From contig NC_091968.1 in NCBI RefSeq assembly GCF_036711975.1, positions 4,402,001-4,466,000 of the forward strand: DNA of 64,000 nucleotides, given 5' to 3'. Origin of the DNA: Onthophagus taurus. Lineage: Eukaryota > Arthropoda > Insecta > Coleoptera > Scarabaeidae. The position numbers and the translations under genes were made by a program. Shown in pieces: positions 55,257 through 64,000 of the stretch (position 1 is its first letter; each line of letters opens with the position of its first letter). The notes below the pieces were generated by a model that was not told the DNA's origin, ran no database searches, and was given only the letters and a program-made list of their open reading frames with translations.

Positions 55257-56414
55257 TATGTTACTACAATATATTGAATAATTTTGATAAACGTCACTAG
55301 ATAATTTTTTTAGTAATTAAAGGCAATTTTATTGTGAGTTTCGAGCTCAATGCCAAATTAACAACCATAAATTTTTTTTAGCAACTATTTTTAGTTATAA
55401 TGTTGCGTATATCATTAAGTACAACAAAATAGTAAATCATCTACTCGCTCTTAGATGGCGACACCTTTAAATTGGCGAAAAATTTAAAACTGCCTATTAG
55501 CGCCATCTATTGATTTCTATTATAAACCAATATTTGTTGAGTTATCACAAATAAGTTTCAATAAGCGTCATGTGAACTTAATCAAATGATGTGGCACCCA
55601 AATAAAGTACGATATCAGAAACATTTTTTAATTAAAATTTTATTAAAATGTTTTTTTTTTTAGTCTTATTTAATTGTCGTTTATAGTTAGACGGGTTTAT
55701 CGTTTTTAATCTGTAAAGGAAAGTTTATTTTTATAAAGGCGCCCGTCGAAATAAACACTTTGCAAACACACGCATAAATTCCGTCGTAAAAATCTCCGAT
55801 AGAAAATATTTTTTTCACTTCAGACGATATTTTCGCGTCCAATTTGTTTATGTAAAATCGTTCAAATTTTAATTTGTAGCAGTTTAATTTTCATTTTTAT
55901 TACAACGTCAATTTCATTTTAATATTTGTAGTATCATTTTTTTTTTATCATAAAATTAAAATTATTTAGATATTTATTTAAATTCGTATTCTTAGATTAA
56001 CCTCTTCAGATCAATTGAGAATCAAAAAAAAATTTTGTTTAGATCAAATCGTTTAACTCGGAGCCGGATGTTTATAAATTGCACACTGCCCCCGGATTAA
56101 ACGCGCTTTCGCTACCACTGTGTATTATACGCCCGAGATAGTTGAGTTGCGTTTTAAGTGTGTGATAATTTCTTTATGGACTCACGCAAAGCGCGGTAAT
56201 TGATTTTCAGTTCGTTTAAACGGTTTCTCTTTATTTCCTTTTTTTGCGCTCGGTTAACGGCCTTTTTTGTATTATTTTTTTTATCTTTTTACACCCACTA
56301 CCCTCTAATTTCGATACTCAAACCCTCCTACTATTTTTATATCGACCGGAAGCTCAAATATTAACCGCTCTGCTGTGCAAACTGTTGCTGAGAGAATCAA
56401 TATACAATGTGACT
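55257..56414. other. Non-coding sequence in the probable first intron of the 51779 gene
   Basis: No frame of interest. A GC-richer segment at 56050-56220 with TTTATAAATTGCACACTGCC could be another promoter, but nothing confirms it. Confidence 0.3.
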
Positions 56415-58670
56415 CAAAAGTTATGTGGGTTTAGTTATACGTCTCTTAAGACGGCTAAACCCGAATATCTCTTGTTCTAGGTTTAGTGTTAGTTCTAGTT
56501 TTAGTTGTTAGCAACGTTAGATTGTTGTATATTTTTCATTGTACTAAAACTGGAACTAACACAAGACCTGGAATTAAAAATATTCAAGTTTAGCCGTACC
56601 TTTCAAGAAGGCTTGACCCGAATAATTCTAGTTCTAGGTCTTGTGTTAGTTCTAGTGATAGTGCTAGTGCAAAACTACCCGTCTTTAGAGATGAACTGGA
56701 ATCATTCGGGTTGGGTTGGATTGTTGTAGTTTTAGGTCTAATGTTAGTTCTAGTGACAGTGCAAGTGTAAATCTAGAAGTAACACCATACCTAGCACTAG
56801 AATCATTTGGGTTTAGCCGTCTTTAGAGACGTGCGGCTAAACCCAAATGATTCTAGTTCTACGTATAGTGTTAGTTCTACGTAGCAACAGTGTTAGTGGT
56901 AAACTAGAACTACCACTAGACCTAGAACTAGAAATCCGGGTTTAGCCGCACGTCTCTCAAGACGTCTAAACCCGAATGATTCGTGTTATTAGTAACAGTC
57001 CTGATCCAAAACTAGAACTAACACTAGACTTAGCACTAGAAAGTTTCGGCTTTAGCCTTTACGTCATTATATCGAGCTTTTTCTGTATTAATTAATCGAT
57101 TTTGAATCAATTGAAATATTTTACAACGTTACAAATCTATGCAATGCTATTCCAGACTTCTCCTTTCAATCTGACTTCTGATCAGAGAAATTTCCGACGA
57201 ATTCTTGATGAATAAAGTTTATGCTGATGTGATGCAGTACTACGGATACCTTTACAGTCTGACTTTTATGCAACCTCACATTTTATCTTCAAATCCATCA
57301 TCTATGATATATGGGGTGTAACTCAAGAGATAATCTCATATTCTATTTTTTATACAAACCAAATTCAGATGTCGTCTTGGAGTTTACAGTCTCTAATTGT
57401 TGTAATGTAATTGCAACCCAATTCTTGAGTCTGAAACAAATGCAATACAATTTCCTGGCATTTTCTTTCAGTTCGGTATTAATGATTTATGTGATTCCAG
57501 ACTTCTTGGTAGTAATCTGCTCAATTACATTCAATCTGTTGCATCTGATGATTTATTCGAAACAAGGCAGTTCCACACTTCCACACTTGTATATTTTTAT
57601 TGAACTAGAACTGACACTAGACTTGGAACTAGAAACATTCGAGGTTAGCCGCACGTCTCTCAAGACGGCTAAACCCGAATGAATCTAGTTCCAGGTCTTG
57701 TGTTATTCCTTGTGACAGTACAAAAGTAGAACTAACACTAGACCTAGAACTATAAACATTCGGGTTTAGCCGCAAGCCTCTCAAGACGGCTAAACCCGAA
57801 TGATTCTAGTCTTCACTCCGTCTTGATCAACAGTGTTAGTTCTAGTATTGCATTAGCACTATCACTAGAACTAACACAAGACCTAGAACTAGAATCATTC
57901 GGGTTTAGCCGTCTTGAGAGACTTGCGGCTAAACCCGAATGTTTCTAGTTCTAGGTCTTGTGTTAGTTCTAGTTTTGCACTAACATTATTACTAGAAGTA
58001 ATACTAGACCTAACACTAGAATCATTTGGGTTTAGCCGTCTTGAGAGACGTGCGGCTAAATCCGAATGATTCTAGTTCTAGGTCTAGTGTTAGTTCTAGT
58101 GACAGTGTTAAAGCAAAACTAGAACTAACACTAGACCTAGAACTAGAATCATTCGGGTTTAGCCGTCTTGAGAAACGTGCGGCTAAATCCGAATGGTTCT
58201 AGTTCTCTAGGTCTAATGTTAGTTCTAGTGACAGTGTTAAAGCAAAACTAGAACTAACACTAGACCTAGAACTAGAATCATTCGGGTTTAGCCGTCTTGA
58301 GAGACGTGCGGCTAAATCCGAATGATTCTAGTTCTAGTGACAGTGTTAATGCAAAACTAGAACTAACACTAGACCTAGAACTAGAAACATTAAGATTTAG
58401 CCACGTCTCTCAAGACGGCTATATCCGAATGGTTTTAGTTCTAGTTTTAGTTGTTATTCAGTGCTAGATTATTATATATTTTTATGGAACTAAAACTAGA
58501 ACTAACTAGATCCGGAACTAGAAACATTCGATTTTAGCTCCATGTCTCTCAAGACGGCTAAACCCGAATGATTCCAGATCTAGGTCTTGTGTTATTTTTA
58601 GTGATCCAAAACTAGAACTAACACTAGACTTAGTACTAGAAAGTTTCGGATTTAGCCTTTGCGTTATTAT
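56415..58670. repeat. Palindromic TCTAGT-type satellite, two arrays around an unrelated repeat
   Basis: Arrays at 56415-57055 and 57590-58670, with hairpins GGGTTTAGCCG...CGGCTAAACCC about every 110-125 bp. 57120-57560 between them is an inverted copy of the AGTCTGGAAT-type repeat of 60240-62960. One unit at 57800-57830 has lost its hexamer arm to a small insertion. Confidence 0.82.
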
Positions 58671-60239
58671 AGATTTCGAGTTTTTTCTGTATTAATTAAT
58701 CGATTTTGAATCAGTTGAAATATTTTGTACAAATTCTTTTTATTAGATATGTACTTTTTGAATTTTTTTCGTTTGAGGGGTTGCGATCCTGTTGTGTCTG
58801 AATGAACAGCTGTCGTTCGAGCTGGCAGGGCACCGTTCGAGACACGTGCCAAGTGCACGCGTTCGCAGTTCTTCCCCACTTCTATACAGAAGAGGCGCAT
58901 TATTATCGTCTCGATCCTTGAAAGATGATACCGTTTTCAGAAGAAAAGAAGGCGTTTCGTCCTTCGCCTTTAAAGCAAGAGTTTTAACCTTTGAATATCA
59001 TTAAGAAATTTCTTTGTATTATTTTTTTTAGCATTTAATGAGTTTGGATCAATTTAAAATTAGTTAAATAGAAGTGGTTCGTTATGTCACAACTAAATTC
59101 TTGGTGTAGTAGGTTCCGATCTGAAAACTTTCCCGAGAACCCAAAACACACACGCAACTAAAAAAAGCTCGTTCTAACGGCTTAAAGTCTAATTTTAATC
59201 GGCACCGTTTTCCTGAAAACGACGAGCGTTTCGAAAGTTCAACTGAAAACCTACTTTTGACAACACTATCCCAACGAAAACTGACCGTTTTTCCACCAGA
59301 AACTGTTGATTTACACGTCGAAATCGCGCCGTGTTCTATTTTCCTATTTCTAGCGTTTACTTTTGCAACAACTCTTCGATTCCATTCTAGAGGTAAACGA
59401 ATTTAACCTCAATTATTTTAAATTCCATCACATTCCAAAGAATTTCATGATTTTTAGTTAAGAATGCAAAATTAGATGTGTGCAAGTTTTGGTATAATTT
59501 TTTTTGCTACTTGAGTATAAAGTTAAACTTAGACTGCGGTCGTTTAAATATAGATCTTGAGGGCAGTAAACTCGAACACTCGTAAAGAGACCCTAGTAGG
59601 ATCCGATTAAAATTTTTATCTGCATTTTAATATTTAATTGAGTGTCAATCGATGACGCCGTCTCGCGTCGGGTTTTCAAGTTTGTCATTAAGGAAATTAC
59701 ATGAAGCTGCGACTCTCACCTGTCTCCGTAGGATTAAAGGGGAGGAAGGTGAGACGGCGGACCAACGACGACTCCTTTCTTGAGTCCTTATTGCTTTAAG
59801 AAGGAACTCGACTTGTGGGTAATCGAGAGATGTTGTGTATAGACGTAGCAGGTGCCGCTACATCTTAAAACTTATTAACCCGACGTTCCTTCTCTAGATA
59901 CTCTACGGAAAGAGCAAGGTGTGTCTCATGGTGAAAATCAGCTGCTCCCAAGATACAAGAAAAAAATATAAAACATTTATAGAACCTACTAAGAAACTAT
60001 TTAGATAACCTTTCTCAGAATATATAAACGACTATGGAAGAATATATTATATATCTTAAACTTAAATTCATAAAAAAATTCAATTTGAATTTTTTTTATT
60101 AACTTTATCTAGTCTAGGCTAACATAAATATTAGGCTAACAAAAAATCTACTTTTTCACACTGCCATCTTGAACAAAACGCAGTATTCGCTCCTTTTTCC
60201 ATATAATTTATAATCTGGAAGTACACCAGACAGATGAGG
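58671..60239. other. Less AT-rich, apparently unique sequence around the 59652 exon
   Basis: Contains GC-richer segments (58780-59000, 59100-59400, 59640-59860) unlike the flanking repeats. Apart from the candidate exon at 59652, I see no gene. It may be a regulatory or alternative-promoter region. Confidence 0.35.
59652..59748 (+). CDS. Candidate alternative first coding exon
   Basis: ATG opens 32 codons (MTPSRVGFSSLSLRKLHEAA, then TLTCLRRIKGEE) plus one base, ending at GGAGGAAG/GTGAGA, a good donor. The splice phase (one base over) equals that of the 51779 exon, so both could join the same downstream exon. The local sequence is GC-richer than its surroundings. Without splicing the frame closes after 43 codons. 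The product is not recognised. Confidence 0.35.
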
Positions 60240-62960
60240 GATTTTAGACACCAAAACGAAGTTAGGAATTACATTGCACAAATATCAGACTCTAGAAGAA
60301 CTCTGAAATTACAAAAATTTCCAAATGCACTGTATTACCAAAACGATGTCAAAAATCAGAATCTCTATCATTCCAGATATCATTGATTTGAAATATTTAA
60401 TCAGTAATGAAGTCTGGAAATTATGCTGGGCAAAATTCAGACCTTAATATTCATCTGACAAAGAAAATCATTCCTCATCAGGCACGATTACAAGAAACAA
60501 CAAAATACAAATTAAATTAAGAATTGTAGGTACATATGTGGAATTTAAAATTAATTGATCAAAGAATCCTTATAAATCTTAAAATATTTTATACCTTGTA
60601 TACAAATAAAGAAACATTTACCGTCAAACGAAGAGCATCAATTTGAGGGTTTTCGAGAGTACATTGAGTCCTTGTAAAATCATTTATGAGATTGTTTCCA
60701 ATAAAAACATGAAAATAATGTTGAAAAACACCAAAACCTTATTTGTGTAAATTTACAATCTGATGGGTATGGGTATAAGAAATTGAAAAATTATTTGTGT
60801 AAAATTATTAAAAACGTGAATAATATTAAATTTTTCGTCTGACAAAGTCCAAGAAGTTTGGAAATACATTGCGCAGATATCTCTAGTATTCTCAAATCAT
60901 GGATTTCAGATTTCAAGGAGAAGTCTGGAACTGTCTTGTTTTGAATAAATCTATGAAGTTTGGGACTTCAAGAGGAAGTCGTAGATTGCATTGCAAAATT
61001 TCTGTAAAAAGTAGTCTGGAATTTGACTGCATAGATTTAGACTCATAGCACAAGATTATTGCAAAGATTATGCCAGAACCAGGCACAACGAAAATATATA
61101 ATTGGATGTCCAAGTTAGGGTGCTTTAAGCGACGAAACTGCCGCAGTTGTTGCGGCAGCCAATACCAGATAAGATATACCTCAGCTAACAGCTATTTTCG
61201 GCTACGATTCATACAACTACTTCAAATTGTTTAATACATCGTATATCGCAACATTCTTTCTGCTCTTTGTTTCATCAGAGTAGTGTAAATAACGTTTCGA
61301 GAGTATTGAATTTATTATTGGAATTTGATTCTGAACCCAAAATCTATTAATATAGAAATATTTGCCACCTTTACCAGAACTGCAGCTGTCACGATCACAT
61401 GCTTTCTGGATTGCCTCTAGACTTAATGATGAGTTGGGATAGGCATTTGATGCGTTACAAGTTGGGATCTAAACGTATTGGACATATTACAAACACAAAG
61501 AAAGAAGTCTGGAATTGAACAAATTGCCTGACTAACTAAGAAATCTGGAATCACACAAATCATTAATACCAAACTGAAAGAAAATGATAGGAAATTGTAT
61601 TGCATTTGTTTCATACTCAAAAATTCGTTTGGAATTACATTACAATAGTGAAAGACTTTAAACTCCAAGACGTTGTCTGAATTTGGTTTGTATAAAAAAT
61701 AGAATATGAGATTATCTCTTGAGTTACACTCCACATATCTTTTTTATCTATCTTGAAATCTAACATATATATATATATGTTAGATTTCAAGATAAAGTGT
61801 GAGGTTGCATAAAAATCAGATTCTAAGGGTGTCTGTAGAACTGCACCACATTAGCATAAATTTCAGGCATCAAAAATTCGTCGGAAATTACACTGATCAG
61901 AATTCAGATTGAAAGGAGAAGTCTGGAATAGCATTGCATAGATTTGTAACTTTGTAATTTTCGACTAATCACAAATTTTCGACTTCATGAAAAGTCTGGA
62001 TTTGCATTGATTACTCTCATAGCTGTAAGACTACATCGAGTTCATTGTGGTCTGGAATTACGCTAGGCAAAATTCATACCTTAATATTCTTCTGACAAAG
62101 TCCAAGAAATATTACTCTCATAGCTGTAAGACTACATCGAGTTAATTGTGGTCTGGAATTACGCTAGGCAAAATTCATTCCTTAATATTCTTCTGACAAA
62201 GTCCAAGAAGTTTGGAAAACTACATTGTGCAGATATCTATGAAGATTCTAGTATTCTCAAATTATAGATTTCAGATTTCAATGAGAAGTCTCGAACTGCC
62301 TTGTTTTGAATAAATCATCAAATGAAACAGATTGAATGTAATTGAGCAGATTACCACCAAGAAGTCTGGAATCACATAAATCATTAATACCGAACTGAAA
62401 GAAAATGTCAGGAAATTGTATTGCATTTGTTTCAGACTCAAGAATTGGTTTAATTATATTAATTATATTACAATAGTTAGAGACTTTAAACTCCAACACG
62501 ATGTCTGAATTTACTTTGTATAAAAAATAAAATACGAGATTATCTCTTGAGTTACACTCCACATATCATAGATGTTAGATTTCATGATAAAGTGTGAGGT
62601 TGCATAAAAATCAGACTCTAAAGGTATCTGTAGAACTACATCACATCAGCATAAATTTCAGGCATCAAGAATTCGTCGGAAATTACACTGCTCAAAATTC
62701 AGATTGAAAGGAGAAGTCTGGAATAGCATTGCATAGATTTGTAACTTTGTAATTTTCGACTAAACACAAATTTTGGACTTCATGAAAAGTCTGGATTTAT
62801 ATTCATTTGATTACTTTCCAACCTGTAAAATTACATTGAGTTAATTGTAAGCTCCAAAAACGTATATTTCAAAATACTAGAAGTGGTATGCAATTATGTA
62901 CGCTGCAAAATTCCAAGGTTGTTGTTAATGAGTTAAGATCTAAGTCTTCCATAAATTGTC
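60240..62960. repeat. Degenerate interspersed/tandem repeat built on AGTCTGGAAT
   Basis: GAAGTCTGGAATTACATTGC-like words recur irregularly (for example 60410, 60921, 61504, 61920, 62051, 62150, 62361, 62714), together with CAAGAATTCGTCGGAAATTA and CTGACAAAGTCCAAGAA. Larger blocks are repeated: 61860-62000 with 62650-62800, and 62051-62090 with 62110-62190. The similar frames read in these blocks are by-products of the repeat, not genes. Confidence 0.7.
61750..61793. repeat. Perfect 44-bp palindrome
   Basis: Arms of 22 bp (ATCTTGAAATCTAACATATA and complement) meet in an AT run, with no mismatch. It could extrude as a cruciform. It lies inside the AGTCTGGAAT repeat region. Confidence 0.95.
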
Positions 62961-63104
62961 TGGTATTACATTGGAAATAAATTTTTCTTGTCTTCTTGTA
63001 ATTAATAAGTTTTTCTTCTATTTAAGCAATTTTTAAAATATATAACCAAGCTGCAATAAGTTTATATAAATAAAATATTTTTAAGGTTTGATTCATCCTT
63101 CTAT

Positions 63105-63815
63105 ATAGTTGATAAACCTGAATGATTCTGATTCTAAGTCTAGTGTTAGTGTTAGTGACAATGCTAGTGCAAAACTAGAATTAGAGCCGTCTTGAGAGAT
63201 GTACGGCTAAATCCGAATGATTCTAGTTCTAGGTCTAGTGTTAGTTCTAGTTTTATACTAGCACTGTTTCCAGAACTAACATTAGACCTAGAACTAGAAA
63301 CATTCGAGTTTAGCCGTGCGTCTAATAAGACGGCTAAAGCCGAATGATTCTAGTTCTTGGTCTAGTGTTAGTTCTACTTTTAGTTCAATAAAAATATACA
63401 ACAATCTAGCGCTGCGTAACAATTAAAACACTCCACCTAGAACTAGAAACAGTCGGGTTTTCTAGTCTACCCGAATCTTTCTAGTTCTAGGTCTAGTGTT
63501 AGGTCTAGTTTTACACTAGCACTGTTAGTATGTAGAACTAACACTGTACATAGAGCTAGAATCATTTTGGTTTAGTCGTACGGCTCTTAAGACGGCTAAA
63601 CCCAAATGTTTTTAGTTCTAGGTAGAGTATTAGTTCTAGTTTTATACTACCATTGTTATATCTATAACTAGAATCATTCGGGTTTAGCCGTCTTAAGAGA
63701 CGTGCGGCTAAACCCAAATGATTCTAGTTCCAGGTATAGTGTTAGTTCTAGTTTTACACTAGCACCGTTACTATGTAGAACTAACACTATACCTAGAACT
63801 AGAATCATTTGGGCG
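63105..63815. repeat. Palindromic TCTAGT-type satellite array
   Basis: Five or six hairpin centres (63195, 63325, 63460, 63580, 63690, right part broken) with the usual hexamer arms. It ends abruptly at GGGCGCAAATTATTGCC, where a piggyBac-type sequence begins. Confidence 0.82.
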
Positions 63816-64000
63816 CAAATTATTGCCACTGCAATCTAGCGATTCAGAAAGTGATAATGATGACACTGCTGAAGTAAACATCGATACGTGGTCATCAAAT
63901 GGACAAATCAATTATTTTGGAACCTTTCGAAGACAGCCCAGGTATAAAAACTCTACCAAAATACGAAGAAAGTGTAATGAATATTGTAAAGTTATTTATT
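63816..64000 (+). pseudogene. piggyBac-type transposase N-terminal fragment, cut by the window edge
   Basis: Reading LPLQSSDSESDNDDTAEVNI, DTWSSNGQINYFGTF, a frame change, then EDSPGIKTLPKYEESVMNIV. The acidic start, the W.S..G.I..F segment and the SPGI...P...S..+..LF pattern are those of piggyBac transposase N-termini. The rest lies beyond base 64000. Confidence 0.55.

Noticed and set aside
57311..62562. Similar protein frames starting M(E/G)CNSRDNL at 57311 (plus), 61734 (minus) and 62562 (minus)
   Set aside because: They translate the shared AGTCTGGAAT-type repeat; there are no domains, inconsistent ends and no exon signals, so they are not genes.
4509..63815. CRISPR-like array of palindromic repeats with spacers
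   Set aside because: Insect nuclear DNA, repeats vary in length, and the spacers are themselves repeats; this is satellite DNA.
1..64000. tRNA or rRNA genes
   Set aside because: No cloverleaf with A and B boxes and no rRNA-like sequence was found by eye; the tRNA-Lys match at 10902 is only a retroelement primer site.

Overview
The window is AT-rich nuclear DNA from an insect. The evidence is short 50-100 bp introns with GTAAG donors and TTTTAG acceptors, arthropod-type gene families, and dense insect transposon families (Tc1/mariner, pogo/Tigger, piggyBac, PIF/Harbinger, Penelope, Jockey- and I-type LINEs, a gypsy-type LTR element). A beetle is plausible, but the sequence alone does not prove the order.

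Host genes are few and far apart. A p24/TMED cargo-receptor gene runs off the left edge (minus strand, 1-391). A complete TMEM181 homologue (plus strand, nine coding exons, 6122-17757, 535 aa) has a 9.6 kb seventh intron packed with transposons. A complete YTHDC2/bgcn-type helicase gene (minus strand, eight coding exons, 34711 down to 21821, about 1300 aa) has an alternative arginine/glycine-rich last exon at 21241-21326 and an 8.6 kb intron filled with nested transposons. A complete four-exon secreted carboxylesterase lies at 45917-44084 (minus, 558 aa). On the right, a candidate first coding exon (51779-51806, N-terminus MGQISSGIP) and a second candidate first exon (59652-59748) end in the same splice phase. 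They may be alternative starts of one gene whose body lies beyond the window.

The rest is mobile or repetitive DNA. 1379-5848 looks like a DNA transposon with CAGTATTAAGT ends, subterminal TATTAAGTC repeats and the N-terminal part of a protein family whose C-terminal (DUF7869-like) part lies at 39122-40297. TMEM181 intron 7 holds a pogo-like transposase split by an LTR element with gag and protease but no RT (itself carrying two abutting MITEs) and by a 1.8 kb fold-back. It also holds a mariner relic and a Tc1 element with a LINE inside. The YTHDC2 intron holds a four-deep nest: an outer ~100 bp inverted-repeat pair, then Tigger, then piggyBac at a TTAA, then another pogo-like element. A 37640-40945 Penelope-like element is interrupted by the DUF7869 gene and by a fold-back.

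Nine loci carry a satellite made of nested palindromes with a hexameric TCTAGT-type substructure and a period of about 121-130 bp. A dimeric satellite (monomer ~180 bp, repeat 363 bp) lies at 47985-49610. An eight-pentamer heat-shock element (41800-41842) lies in the large gap between YTHDC2 and the esterase, with splice-donor-like sites nearby on the minus strand, so it may belong to an upstream untranslated exon of YTHDC2. All family assignments were made by reading motifs; no database search was run.
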